Origin: Blastococcus sp. TF02A-35
GTDB taxonomy: Bacteria > Actinomycetota > Actinomycetes > Mycobacteriales > Geodermatophilaceae
NCBI RefSeq assembly: GCF_004571075.1
Contig: NZ_SPQP01000003.1
Coordinates: 108,105-172,104 of the forward strand
DNA length: 64,000 bases
Direction: 5' to 3'
The stretch's first letter is position 1; every line of letters starts with the position of its first letter. Below the pieces are notes generated by a model. That model did not search any database and had not been told where the DNA came from. It saw nothing but the letters and a program-made list of their open reading frames with translations. Positions 51,183-62,359 of the stretch are shown here, piece by piece. The position numbers and the translations under genes are program-made.

Positions 51183-51357
51183 GCCGCCCGGGTCGCTCGG
51201 ACGGGCGACCTGGGGGCGCCCCGGGGAGGGACGTGTGCCCCTCGCCGATCCGTGTCGTAAGGTTGCTCAAGACATAGTCACTTCAGTCGGGGTCGCCACG
51301 CGGGCCGTCCAGCCGCGGGCTGGGCCGCCGCACTCCGGTAACGAGGGGGTCGAGCCG

Positions 51358-51582
51358 ATGGGGCGCGGCCGAGCGAAGGCCAAGCAGACACGCGTGGCCC
51401 GTGAGCTCAAGTACAGCTCACCCAACACCGACCTCTCCGCGCTTCAGCGCGAGCTGGCCGGTTCTCCGTCGTCGTACTCCGCGCCTCCGAGCGCGGCGGA
51501 CGACGACGAGGACGAGGACGACACCTACGCCGACCGCTGGGCGGACGACGACACCGACGACGACTGGGCGGCCAGCCGCTGA
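51358..51582 (+). CDS. DUF3073 family protein
   Basis: Protein of 74 residues: basic N-terminus MGRGRAKAKQTRVARELKYS, the DUF3073 hallmark, then a highly acidic Asp/Glu tail. Conserved across actinobacteria; function unknown. GAGGGGG precedes ATG 51358. Commonly found near purM, as here. Confidence 0.93.
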   Translation: MGRGRAKAKQTRVARELKYSSPNTDLSALQRELAGSPSSYSAPPSAADDDEDEDDTYADRWADDDTDDDWAASR

Positions 51583-51613
51583 CCGGCGGCTGACCCACCC
51601 GTCCCGTCAGCGA

Positions 51614-51649
51614 CACGACACCGCGGCCCTGCGGGGCTGCGGTGTCGTG
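51614..51649. terminator. Terminator between DUF3073 and purM
   Basis: Stem cacgacaccgc / gcggtgtcgtg (11 bp, perfect) around a GC-rich loop. Immediately after it lies a 19-bp imperfect tandem duplication (51641-51678, unit ggtgtcgtggtgctgccgt). Confidence 0.85.
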
Positions 51650-51690
51650 GTGCTGCCGTGGTGTCGTGGCGCTGCCGTGCGCCCGCGTCG

Positions 51691-52752
51691 TCAGCGGTAG
51701 GAGCCGGTGAGCTCCGCGGCGGGCGCGTCCGCCTCGGCGCGCTCCTCCAGCGTGCCGGCGACCCATGCGGGCACCCCGCGGTCGCCGAGCAGCCGGACGG
51801 CGTCGTCGGCCCGGTCGGCCGCCACCGCGGCCACCATGCCCACGCCGCAGTTGAAGGCGCGCTCGGACTCCGCACGCGGCACCCCGTGCTCCTCCATCAG
51901 GCGGACGGCCGCCGGGAGGGCCCATGTGCCGCGGTCCAGGACCGCGCGCAGCCCCTCGGGGACGACGCGGGCGGTGTTGCCCGCCAGCCCGCCCCCGGTG
52001 ATGTGCGCGAAGGCGTGCACGGTGTCCACGCCGAGCTCCTCGACCAGGGCGAGGCAGTCGCGGGCGTAGATGCGGGTCGGCTCGAGCAGCTCCTCGCCCA
52101 GGGGCCGGTCCAGCCCGGCCGGCGTGCCATGCAGGTCGAGCCCGGCGGCGCTGACGACCCGGCGCACCAGCGAGTAGCCGTTGGAGTGGAAGCCGCTCGA
52201 CGCCATCGCGATGACGGCGTCGCCGGGGCGCACCCGCTCGGGGCCGAGCACGGCGTCGGCCTCGACGACGCCCACCGCGGTGGCCGCCAGGTCGTACTCG
52301 TCGGCGTCCATCAGGTCGCCGTGCTCGGCGGTCTCGCCGCCGACGAGCGCGGCGCCGGCCAGGGTGCACCCGGCGGCGATGCCGGTGACGATCGCGGCGA
52401 TGCGCTCGGGGACGACCTTGCCGCAGGCCACGTAGTCCTGGAGGAACAGCGGCTCGGCGCCGCAGGCGACCAGGTCGTCCACGACCATGGCGACCAGGTC
52501 GATGCCGACCGTGTCGTGCCGGTCCAGCAGCCGGGCGAGCGCGATCTTCGTGCCGACGCCGTCGGTGGAGGAGGCCAGCAGGGGCCTGCGGTACTTCTGC
52601 ACGTCGAGGGCGAACAGCCCGGCGAACCCGCCGAGCCCGCCGACGACCTCGGGGCGGTTGGTCCGCTCGACGGCGGCCTTCATGAGGGTGACCGCGCGCT
52701 CGCCGGCGTCGATGTCGACGCCGGACGCGGCGTACGTGAACTCGGTGCTCAC
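51691..52752 (-). CDS. purM: Phosphoribosylformylglycinamidine cyclo-ligase
   Basis: AIR synthetase, fifth step of de novo IMP synthesis (FGAM + ATP to AIR). 353 residues, normal length. Seen: TYAASGVDIDAGERAV, STDGVGTKIALA, GIDLVAMVVDDL, GGETAEH and HITGGGLAGN. GTG 52752 overlaps the purF stop by 4 nt (GTGA), giving a purF-purM operon. Confidence 0.98.
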   Translation of the reverse strand: MSTEFTYAASGVDIDAGERAVTLMKAAVERTNRPEVVGGLGGFAGLFALDVQKYRRPLLASSTDGVGTKIALARLLDRHDTVGIDLVAMVVDDLVACGAEPLFLQDYVACGKVVPERIAAIVTGIAAGCTLAGAALVGGETAEHGDLMDADEYDLAATAVGVVEADAVLGPERVRPGDAVIAMASSGFHSNGYSLVRRVVSAAGLDLHGTPAGLDRPLGEELLEPTRIYARDCLALVEELGVDTVHAFAHITGGGLAGNTARVVPEGLRAVLDRGTWALPAAVRLMEEHGVPRAESERAFNCGVGMVAAVAADRADDAVRLLGDRGVPAWVAGTLEERAEADAPAAELTGSYR

Positions 52753-54287
52753 GGCCGCCTCAACGCCTCCTCGGCGCCGCCGGGCACCGCCGCGCTGCCC
52801 GCCTGCTGGCCGGTCCAGCCGCTGACCGCCCGCTGGCCGATGCCCTCGAGCACGTGCTTGCCCAGCACCTCGGGGACGCCGAGGTCGATCGGGTACTCAC
52901 CGGTGAAGCAGGCGGTGCACAGCCGGTTGCGTGGCTGCTCGGTCGCCGCGATGAGGCCCTGCTCGGAGACGTAGGCGAGGGAGTCGGCGTTGATCGAGGC
53001 GCGGATGCCGTCGATGTCCAGGCCGTTGGCGATCAGCTCGGCCCGGCTGGCGAAGTCGATGCCGTAGAAGCACGGCCACTTCACCGGCGGGGAGGAGATG
53101 CGGACGTGCACCTCCAGGGCGCCGGCCTCCCGCAGCATCCGGATCAGCGCCCGCTGGGTGTTGCCGCGCACGATCGAGTCGTCGACGACGACGAGCCGCT
53201 TGCCGCGGATGACGTCGCGCAGCGGGTTGAGCTTCAGCCGGATGCCCAGCTGGCGGATCGTCTGCGAGGGCTGGATGAAGGTGCGGCCCACGTAGGAGTT
53301 CTTGACCAGGCCCAGCCCGTAGGGGATGCCGCTGGCCTCGGCGTACCCGACGGCGGCGGGGGTGCCCGACTCCGGCACGGGGATGACGAGGTCGGCCTCG
53401 GCGGGGTGCTCCTTGGCCAGCCGGCGACCGATCTCCACCCGCGCCGCGTGCACGCTGCGCCCGGAGATCGTCGTGTCCGGGCGCGCCAGGTAGACGTACT
53501 CGAACACGCAGCCCTTCGGCTCGGCCGGCGCGAAGTGCTGGCTGCGCAGCCCGTTGCCGTCGATGGCGATGAGCTCGCCCGGCTCCACCTCGCGGACCAT
53601 CGAGGCGCCCACGATGTCCAGCGCCGCGGTCTCGCTGGCTACCACCCAGCCGCGCTCCAGCCGGCCGAGCACCAGCGGGCGGACACCCTGCGGGTCACGG
53701 GCGGCGTAGAGCGTGTCCTCGTCCATGAAGGTGAGGCTGAAGGCGCCGCGCAGCTGCGGGAGAACCTCCATCGCGGCGGCCTCGACCGAGAGGTCGGGGC
53801 GGGCGGCGATGAGCGCGGTGACCAGGTCGGAGTCGTTGGTGGCCACGAACGCACCCGGGACGCCGGCGTCGGCGGCCTTGACGGCCAGCTCGGCGGTGTT
53901 CACCAGGTTGCCGTTGTGGCAGAGCGCCAGGCCGGTCCCGGCCTCGGTCGTGCGGAACGTCGGCTGCGCGTTCTCCCACGTGGAGGCGCCCGTCGTCGAG
54001 TACCGGGCGTGCCCGACCGCGATGTGGCCGCGCAGGCTGCCGAGGGTCGCCTCGTCGAAGACCTGGCTGACCAGCCCCAGGTCCTTGTAGACGACGACCG
54101 AGGCACCGTCGGAGACCGCGATGCCGGCCGCCTCCTGCCCTCGGTGCTGCAGGGCGTACAGACCGAAATAGGTCAGCTTCGCGACCTCCTCACCCGGCGC
54201 CCAGACACCGAAGACGCCGCAGGCGTCCTGAGGTCCGGGGGACTGGGGGTCGAGGTCGTGCGTCAGCCGTCCATCACCGCGAGGCAC
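52749..54287 (-). CDS. purF: Amidophosphoribosyltransferase
   Basis: Glutamine PRPP amidotransferase, first committed step of purine synthesis, 512 residues. The N-terminal nucleophile Cys23 (DACGVFG) follows a 22-residue propeptide removed on maturation; ARYSTTGAS and NGNLVN complete the glutaminase site, and VVVDDSIVRGNT binds PRPP. CVFEYVYLARPD and NRLCTACF carry cysteines of the Bacillus-type 4Fe-4S form. GTG 54287 is fixed by TACGCT 7 nt upstream (leaderless). A longer overlapping frame to 55046 is spurious. Confidence 0.97.
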   Translation of the reverse strand: MPRGDGRLTHDLDPQSPGPQDACGVFGVWAPGEEVAKLTYFGLYALQHRGQEAAGIAVSDGASVVVYKDLGLVSQVFDEATLGSLRGHIAVGHARYSTTGASTWENAQPTFRTTEAGTGLALCHNGNLVNTAELAVKAADAGVPGAFVATNDSDLVTALIAARPDLSVEAAAMEVLPQLRGAFSLTFMDEDTLYAARDPQGVRPLVLGRLERGWVVASETAALDIVGASMVREVEPGELIAIDGNGLRSQHFAPAEPKGCVFEYVYLARPDTTISGRSVHAARVEIGRRLAKEHPAEADLVIPVPESGTPAAVGYAEASGIPYGLGLVKNSYVGRTFIQPSQTIRQLGIRLKLNPLRDVIRGKRLVVVDDSIVRGNTQRALIRMLREAGALEVHVRISSPPVKWPCFYGIDFASRAELIANGLDIDGIRASINADSLAYVSEQGLIAATEQPRNRLCTACFTGEYPIDLGVPEVLGKHVLEGIGQRAVSGWTGQQAGSAAVPGGAEEALRRP

Positions 54288-54294
54288 GGGGTCG

Positions 54295-54300
54295 AGCGTA
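54295..54300 (-). promoter_or_regulatory. -10 of leaderless purF-purM operon
   Basis: TACGCT, 7 nt before GTG 54287. Confidence 0.65.
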
Positions 54301-54437
54301 CCGGCGTCAGCGGTCCTGCCCAGAGGCGATCCGGTGTCCCCGGTCACCTTGCCGCTGCGTCGTCGCTGGTCGTGGGGGAACCGAGGGCCTCCCGAACGCG
54401 TTGTCCTGCTCTCCCCACCGGTCCCGGAGGTCCGCCC

Positions 54438-55094
54438 GTGCCCACGTCCCCCACCGCTGTCCTGCCCGCTCCCCTGCCCCCGGCCGCCGCGCAGGCCGAG
54501 CGGCTGCTCGCGCTCGGCGTGCACGAGATCGCCGGCCTCACCCCGCGCGAGGTCTGCGACGCGGCCGACCGCCTGGCACCCGGCGACCTGCTGGTGGTGC
54601 ACCCCGACCGGGCGCCGGTGTCGGCCCTGGCGCCGCTCCTGCGGCTCGAGGGCAGGCCGGGCTTCGTCGTCGCCGACATGACCGACGTCGACGCGTTCGC
54701 CCCGATCGGGTCGGTGGAGCTCCCCGCGGCCCCGGTCTACGCCGTGACGGATCTCCGGCGCGGCGACGACATGCTGAACTGGAGCCCCGACGAGGCGCTG
54801 CCTGCCCTCACCGGCGCCGGCCGGACACCGCTCACCCTCGGCGAGGGCGTGCACTGGCTGCTGCAGTGTCCCGAGGTGCTGGCCCGGAACGTCTGCTTCA
54901 TGACGATCGGCTCGCGGCTGCGCAAGGCGGACGGCCGCCTCGACTCGCGCACGCCGGCGCTGTGGATCAGCAACGGCACCGGACGGGACGGTCGCGAGCG
55001 GCGCGGGGCGCCGAAGGTCGGCTGGTGCTGGGCGGGCAACCGGCACACCTGGCTGGGCTTCGCCTCCGCGGCGTCCCGCTCCCCGGTCGGCTAG
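54438..55094 (+). CDS. DUF5701 family protein
   Basis: Protein of 218 residues opening with QAERLLALGVHEIAGLTPREV and holding GRPGFVVADMTDVDAF and NVCFMTIGSRLRKADGRLD, features of the uncharacterised actinobacterial DUF5701 family. No catalytic motif. GTG 54438 follows GGAGG. It is divergent from purF, and its TAG overlaps the TAG of the convergent metallo-hydrolase gene (CTAG palindrome). Confidence 0.85.
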   Translation: MPTSPTAVLPAPLPPAAAQAERLLALGVHEIAGLTPREVCDAADRLAPGDLLVVHPDRAPVSALAPLLRLEGRPGFVVADMTDVDAFAPIGSVELPAAPVYAVTDLRRGDDMLNWSPDEALPALTGAGRTPLTLGEGVHWLLQCPEVLARNVCFMTIGSRLRKADGRLDSRTPALWISNGTGRDGRERRGAPKVGWCWAGNRHTWLGFASAASRSPVG

Positions 55095-55702
55095 CCCTCC
55101 AGGCCCCGGAGCTCGGCGGCGATCGTGGTGTCGTCGCCGTGCCCGGTCCGGACGACGGTGTCGCCGTGCAGGCTGAACAGCTGCGAGCGGATCGAGCTCA
55201 GGATCGTCGGGTGGTCGCTGAACGACCGGCCCGTCGCGCCCGGGCCGCCGCAGAACAGCGTGTCGCCGGTGAACACGGTGTTGAGGTCGGCCGAGTGCAG
55301 GCAGGTGCTGCCCGGGGAGTGCCCGGGGGTGTGCAGCGCAACGAGGCGGACGCCGGCGACCGTGAACCGGGTGCCCGGCTGCAGGTCGCGGTCGGGCTCG
55401 GAGCCGGGGTGCGTCATGTCCCAGAGCATCCGGTCGGCGCTGTTGAACCAGAGCGGGGCGCCGGTGGCCTCGCGCAGCGCGGGCGCGGCGGTGATGTGGT
55501 CGTTGTGCCCGTGGGTCAGCACGATGGCGGTGACCTTCCGGCCGCCGATCGCCTCGACGATCGGGGCGGCGTCGTGCGGGGCGTCGATCACCAGCACCTC
55601 GTCGTCGTCGCCGACGAGCCAGACGTTGTTCTCGACGTCGAAGTCCTGGCCGTCGAGGGAGAAGACCCCGGGGACGACGACCTTGTCGATGCGGGCGGTC
55701 AC
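55091..55702 (-). CDS. MBL-fold hydrolase, partner of mycothiol dehydrogenase
   Basis: Glyoxalase II-like metallo-hydrolase of 203 residues with [16 protein letters not shown] and the metal-binding FTGDTLF. Actinobacteria often place such a gene directly behind S-(hydroxymethyl)mycothiol dehydrogenase (the Rv2259-Rv2260 pair of Mycobacterium). It probably hydrolyses the S-formyl- or other acyl-mycothiol product. GTG 55702 overlaps the dehydrogenase stop by 4 nt. Confidence 0.92.
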   Translation of the reverse strand: MTARIDKVVVPGVFSLDGQDFDVENNVWLVGDDDEVLVIDAPHDAAPIVEAIGGRKVTAIVLTHGHNDHITAAPALREATGAPLWFNSADRMLWDMTHPGSEPDRDLQPGTRFTVAGVRLVALHTPGHSPGSTCLHSADLNTVFTGDTLFCGGPGATGRSFSDHPTILSSIRSQLFSLHGDTVVRTGHGDDTTIAAELRGLEG

Positions 55703-56790
55703 TTCCCGAACACCACCACGGAGCGGAGCACGTCGCCGGCGTGCATCTTGTGGAACGCCTCCTCGACGGCGTCCAGGCCGATGGTCTCGGTGACGAAGTC
55801 GTCCAGCGGGAAGCGGCCCTGCAGGTAGAGGTCGACCAGCAGCGGGAAGTCGCGGCTGGGCAGGCAGTCGCCGTACCAGGAGGACTTGATCGCCCCGCCC
55901 CGGCCGAAGATCTCGATCGCCGGCAGGGTGATCTCCATGTCCGGCGTCGGGACGCCGACCATCACCACGCGCCCGGCCAGGTCGCGGGCGTAGAACGCCT
56001 GCTCGAACACCTTGGGGTGCCCGACGGCGTCGATCGCGACGTCGACGCCGAACCCGCCGGTCAGGCCCTTGACCGCCTCGACCGCGTCGGTCTCCCGGGA
56101 GTTGACGGTGTGCGTGGCGCCGAAGCCCTTGGCCCACTCGAGCTTCCGGTCGTCGATGTCGACGGCGATGATCGTCGTCGCCCCCGCCAGCTTCGCGCCG
56201 GCGATCGCGGCGTCACCCACGCCGCCGCAGCCGAAGACGGCGACGCTCTCGCCCCGCCGCACCGCGCCGGTGTTGATGGCCGCGCCCACGCCCGCCATCA
56301 CGCCGCAGCCCAGCAGGCCGGCAGCCGTCGCGGGCGCCGCGGGGTCGACCTTCGTGCACTGACCTGAGTGGACCAGCGTCTTCTCGGCGAACGCGCCGAT
56401 GCCCAGCGCCGGGGAGAGCTCCGTGCCGTCGGCCAGGGTCATCTTCTGGGCGGCGTTGTGGGTGTTGAAGCAGTACTGGAGCTCGCCCTTGAGGCAGGCG
56501 CGGCACTGTCCGCAGACGGCGCGCCAGTTGAGGACGACGAAGTCGCCCACCTCGACGTTGGTGACGCCCTCGCCGACGGCGGCCACGGTGCCGGCCGCCT
56601 CGTGGCCGAGCAGGAACGGGAAGTCGTCGTTGATGCCGCCCTCGCGGTAGTGCAGGTCGGTGTGGCAGACCCCGCAGGCCTGCACGTCGACGACCGCCTC
56701 ACCGGGCCCCGGGTCGGGCACCAGGATCGTCTCGACGGTGACCGGTTGCCCCTTGCCGCGGGCCACGACGCCCCGCACCTCGTACGCCAT
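55699..56790 (-). CDS. mscR: S-(hydroxymethyl)mycothiol dehydrogenase
   Basis: Zinc- and NAD-dependent class III-like alcohol dehydrogenase of 363 residues for mycothiol-dependent formaldehyde oxidation, often also nitrosomycothiol reduction. Seen: catalytic zinc [13 protein letters not shown] and GHEAAG, structural zinc [18 protein letters not shown] fold [14 protein letters not shown], and the family end [17 protein letters not shown] 56790 is fixed by TAGGCT 6 nt upstream. Forms a coupled pair with the metallo-hydrolase and marks the host as a mycothiol producer. Confidence 0.95.
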   Translation of the reverse strand: MAYEVRGVVARGKGQPVTVETILVPDPGPGEAVVDVQACGVCHTDLHYREGGINDDFPFLLGHEAAGTVAAVGEGVTNVEVGDFVVLNWRAVCGQCRACLKGELQYCFNTHNAAQKMTLADGTELSPALGIGAFAEKTLVHSGQCTKVDPAAPATAAGLLGCGVMAGVGAAINTGAVRRGESVAVFGCGGVGDAAIAGAKLAGATTIIAVDIDDRKLEWAKGFGATHTVNSRETDAVEAVKGLTGGFGVDVAIDAVGHPKVFEQAFYARDLAGRVVMVGVPTPDMEITLPAIEIFGRGGAIKSSWYGDCLPSRDFPLLVDLYLQGRFPLDDFVTETIGLDAVEEAFHKMHAGDVLRSVVVFGK

Positions 56791-56796
56791 GGGCCG

Positions 56797-56802
56797 AGCC
56801 TA
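56797..56802 (-). promoter_or_regulatory. -10 of leaderless mscR operon
   Basis: TAGGCT, 6 nt before ATG 56790. Confidence 0.65.
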
Positions 56803-56996
56803 GGGGGGCCACCAGGGGGCGGCGCGGCCGCTTCAGTTCCATAACGGTCGGTCACTGCTTGCTCACGTTGGCGAGTTGCGTGGGCCATCCGCCGCGGAAC
56901 GACGTACCGTGCCTCCCGATCGCGACCTATATCACAGGGCGCGTCCCGGTTGTGGCCGCCCGGCCCTCCGGTTCCCGTCCCCGGAGGTTGTTCCCC

Positions 56997-58418
56997 GTGG
57001 CAGTACCCAGCTTCCTGGCGCGCGAGCGAACCGTCGCGCGCCCGGGCTTCAACCGCTGGCTGATCCCGCCGGCGGCCCTCGCCGTGCACCTGTGCATCGG
57101 CCAGGCGTACGCGACCAGCGTCTACAAGGCCGCGCTCGTGTCCCACTTCGACACGACGCTGACCGCGATCGGCATCACCTTCTCGATCGCCATCGTCATG
57201 CTCGGCCTCTCCGCCGCCCTCTTCGGCACCTGGGTGGACCGCAACGGCCCCCGCGCCGCCATGTTCACCTCGGCGTGCTTCTGGGTGACCGGCTTCCTCG
57301 TCGGCTCCCTCGGCATCTACACCGAGCAGCTGTGGCTGCTCTACCTGGGCTACGGCGTCATCGGCGGCATCGGCCTGGGCATCGGCTACATCTCGCCGGT
57401 CTCCACGCTGATCAAGTGGTTCCCGGACCGTCCGGGCCTGGCCACCGGCATGGCGATCATGGGCTTCGGTGGTGGCGCGCTCATCGCCTCGCCGCTGTCC
57501 CGCCAGCTCATGAACTGGTACGACCCGGGCTACGACCCCGCCGTCGCCGGCACCGTCCCGAGCGGCAACGCCGTCGCCGGGCTCTTCCTGACCCTGGCCG
57601 CGCTGTACGCCGTCTTCATGATGTTCGGCGCCTTCATCGTGCGCGTGCCCGCCGCCGACTGGAAGCCCGAGGGCTTCGACCCGTCGACGATCAAGCAGAA
57701 GGCTCTGGTCACCACCGAGAACGTCTCGGCCGCCAACGCCATCAAGACCAAGCAGTTCTGGCTGCTCTGGATCGTGCTGTTCTGCAACGTGACCGCCGGC
57801 ATCGGCATCCTCGAGCAGGCCGCCCCGATGATCCAGGACTTCTTCCGCCGCCCCGAGGGCTCCCTCGTGGCCGCCACGACCGCTGCCGGCTTCGTCGGCC
57901 TGCTGTCGCTGTTCAACATGGCCGGCCGCTTCGTGTGGTCCTCCACGTCGGACTTCATCGGCCGCAAGCCGATCTACATGGTGTACCTGGGCGTCGGCCT
58001 CGTGCTCTACGTCCTGCTCGCCACCGTCGGCAGCACCGCGACCTGGGTCTTCGTGATCCTGGCCGCGATCATCCTGTCGTTCTACGGCGGTGGGTTCGCC
58101 ACCATCCCGGCCTACCTGCGTGACCTCTTCGGCACCTACCAGGTCGGCGCCATCCACGGCCGGCTGCTGACCGCGTGGGCGGCCGCCGGTGTGGCCGGCC
58201 CGCTGATCGTGAACGCGGTGCTCGACCTCGCCGAGGGCGAGCCCGGAACCCTCGTCGCCGGCGACTACCGGCCCGCCCTGTTCATCATGGTCGGCCTGCT
58301 CGCCATCGGCTTCGTCGCCAACCTCCTGGTGAAGCCGGTCGACAGCAAGTACTGGGAGCCGAAGGCCACCGACGCCCCCACCGCCGCCGCCACCCCCGAA
58401 CGGAGCGCTGCCCGATGA
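56997..58418 (+). CDS. OFA family MFS transporter (oxalate/formate antiporter type)
   Basis: Carboxylate transporter of 473 residues, twelve helices, OFA family. Seen: VYKAALVSHFDTTLTAIGIT, the loop motif GTWVDRNGPRAAMF, YISPVSTLIKWFPDRPGLATG and a second-half motif WSSTSDFIGRKPIYMV. OFA members exchange oxalate/formate or take up pyruvate and other small acids; the ligand here is unknown. GTG 56997 follows GGAGG. Its TGA overlaps the ATG of a 46-residue partner gene. Confidence 0.92.
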   Translation: MAVPSFLARERTVARPGFNRWLIPPAALAVHLCIGQAYATSVYKAALVSHFDTTLTAIGITFSIAIVMLGLSAALFGTWVDRNGPRAAMFTSACFWVTGFLVGSLGIYTEQLWLLYLGYGVIGGIGLGIGYISPVSTLIKWFPDRPGLATGMAIMGFGGGALIASPLSRQLMNWYDPGYDPAVAGTVPSGNAVAGLFLTLAALYAVFMMFGAFIVRVPAADWKPEGFDPSTIKQKALVTTENVSAANAIKTKQFWLLWIVLFCNVTAGIGILEQAAPMIQDFFRRPEGSLVAATTAAGFVGLLSLFNMAGRFVWSSTSDFIGRKPIYMVYLGVGLVLYVLLATVGSTATWVFVILAAIILSFYGGGFATIPAYLRDLFGTYQVGAIHGRLLTAWAAAGVAGPLIVNAVLDLAEGEPGTLVAGDYRPALFIMVGLLAIGFVANLLVKPVDSKYWEPKATDAPTAAATPERSAAR

Positions 58419-58555
58419 GTTCCTCCACTGGCAACCAGCAGCCGACGCACACCCCGGTGGGCTTCATCGCCTTCGCCTGGGCCCTGGTCGGAGTTCCGCT
58501 GGCCTACGGCCTGTACCAGACCGTGAAGACCGCCAGCTCGCTCTTCGGCGGCTGA
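58415..58555 (+). CDS. MFS transporter small subunit
   Basis: Protein of 46 residues with one helix (GFIAFAWALVGVPLAYGLYQTVKTA). Tiny single-helix proteins of this kind recur directly behind OFA transporters in actinobacteria and proteobacteria and are annotated as MFS transporter small subunit. ATG 58415 overlaps the transporter stop (ATGA), so stoichiometric production is likely. Its exact role is unknown. Confidence 0.88.
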   Translation: MSSSTGNQQPTHTPVGFIAFAWALVGVPLAYGLYQTVKTASSLFGG

Positions 58556-58566
58556 CCCACCCCCCT

Positions 58567-58605
58567 CACTGAGCCCCGTCCGCACCCAGCGGGCGGGGCT
58601 CAGTG
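58567..58605. terminator. Bidirectional terminator
   Basis: Stem cactgagccccg / cggggctcagtg (12 bp, perfect), between the OFA small subunit and the convergent purL-cluster gene whose stop lies inside the right arm. Confidence 0.9.
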
Positions 58606-58982
58606 CTGTCCGAGGGGCCTCAGCGGCAGGTGGCGCGAGAGGTCGGCGCGGTTGCCGCTGGCGCTGACCAGCCCCGCGCCGACGGCGTCGGCCCAGGAGA
58701 GGTCCCCGGTGGCCAGCCGCAGCCAGGTCGCCGCGTCGGTCTCGACGACGTTCGGCGGCGTGCCCCGCGTGTGCCGCGGGCCCTCCACGAACTGGACGGC
58801 GACGTGCGGGGGCACCCGCAGCTCCACCGAGCGCCCGGGCACCTGCTGGGCCAGCCAGCGGGCCGTCGTCTTCACCGCGGCCCCGACCACCGACCGCGGG
58901 GGCTGCTCGCCCTCCCCGGCCAGCCAGGCCCGCACCGGGTCGACGGCGGCCCGCAGCTCCTCGGCCGGGATCGGCGCCGGCA

Positions 58983-58983
<1 letters not shown>
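58600..58983 (-). CDS. Sterol carrier family (SCP-like) protein
   Basis: Protein of 127 residues of the bacterial sterol-carrier-like family (SCP_3 type), with [29 protein letters not shown] and [35 protein letters not shown] in form. Found directly behind purL in many actinobacteria, where its role is unknown. ATG 58983 shares its A with the purL stop (TGATG), so it is coupled to purL. Confidence 0.9.
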
Positions 58984-61327
<2,344 letters not shown>

Positions 61328-61331
<4 letters not shown>

Positions 61332-61999
61332 GCGCTGACGACCGCCTTCAGGACGGAGGTGAAGAAGCCGAGGCCGTCGGTGGACGGCCCGGTGAGGTCC
61401 TCGATGGCGTGCTCGGGATGCGGCATGAGCCCGACCACGCGCCCGTTCTCGCTGGCGACACCGGCGATGTCGCGGCTGGACCCGTTGGGGTTGCCGTCCG
61501 CGTAGCGGAACACCACGCGGCCCTCCCCCTCGAGGCGGTCGAGGTCGGCGTCGGAGCCCACGTAGCGGCCCTCGCCGTTCTTGACCGGGATCAGGATCCG
61601 CTGGCCCTCGGTGAAGTCGGTGGTCCAGGTGGTGTCCGCGCGCTCCACGACCAGCACCTGGTCGCGGTTGCGGAAGTGCAGGTGGCTGTTGCGGGTCAGC
61701 GCGCCGGGCAGCAGCCCGGCCTCGCAGAGCACCTGGAAGCCGTTGCAGATGCCCAGCACCGGCAGGCCCTGATTCGCGGCGGCGACGACGTCCTGCATCA
61801 GCGGGGAGCGGGCGGCGATGGCGCCGGCGCGCAGGTAGTCGCCGTAGGAGAAGCCACCGGGGAGGACGACGGCGTCGACGTCCTTCAGGTCGTGGTCGCC
61901 GTGCCACAGCACGACGGGCTCACCACCGGCGAGCCGTACCGCGCGTGCGGCGTCGACGTCGTCCAGGGAGCCCGGGAAGGTGATGACACCGATGCGCAC
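61328..61999 (-). CDS. purQ: Phosphoribosylformylglycinamidine synthase subunit PurQ
   Basis: Glutaminase subunit of FGAM synthase, 223 residues. Class I amidotransferase triad visible: nucleophile in GICNGFQVL, and HPEH with its acidic partner near the end; the N-terminus [16 protein letters not shown] and [12 protein letters not shown] are typical. GTG 61999 lies 2 bp after the purS stop. Confidence 0.98.
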
Positions 62000-62001
62000 G
62001 A

Positions 62002-62241
62002 TCAGTCCTTGGGGATGTGGAGCTCGACGTCCTCGATGACGGGGTTGGCGAGCAGCGTCTCGGCGATCTGCTTCAGCTCGGCCTCGTCGGGCGTCCCGTC
62101 GACCTCGAGCACGAAGTGCTTGCCCTGGCGGACGCTCCTGACGGAGTCGTGGCCGAGCCGGCCGAGCGCTCCCAGGACCGCCTGACCCTGGGGGTCGGAG
62201 ATCTCCGGCTTCAGGACGACGTCGACGACCACCCGGGACAC
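62002..62241 (-). CDS. purS: Phosphoribosylformylglycinamidine synthase subunit PurS
   Basis: Small structural subunit of FGAM synthase that bridges PurQ and PurL, 79 residues. Seen: [32 protein letters not shown] and [17 protein letters not shown] 62241 is fixed by TACCCT exactly 7 nt upstream; a longer frame to 62412 is spurious. First gene of the purS-purQ-purL-SCP operon. Confidence 0.97.
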   Translation of the reverse strand: MSRVVVDVVLKPEISDPQGQAVLGALGRLGHDSVRSVRQGKHFVLEVDGTPDEAELKQIAETLLANPVIEDVELHIPKD

Positions 62242-62248
62242 GCCGACG

Positions 62249-62254
62249 AGGGTA
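62249..62254 (-). promoter_or_regulatory. -10 of leaderless purSQL operon
   Basis: TACCCT, 7 nt before GTG 62241. Confidence 0.65.
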
Positions 62255-62359
62255 CCTGGCGCGTTTGCGCCCCTCACGGCACCGCGATCTGCACACTGAG
62301 CCGCCCCGTTCTCGCAACGGGGGTCGACCTGCGTCGATGCCCTGCGCCGAGGAGACGAT

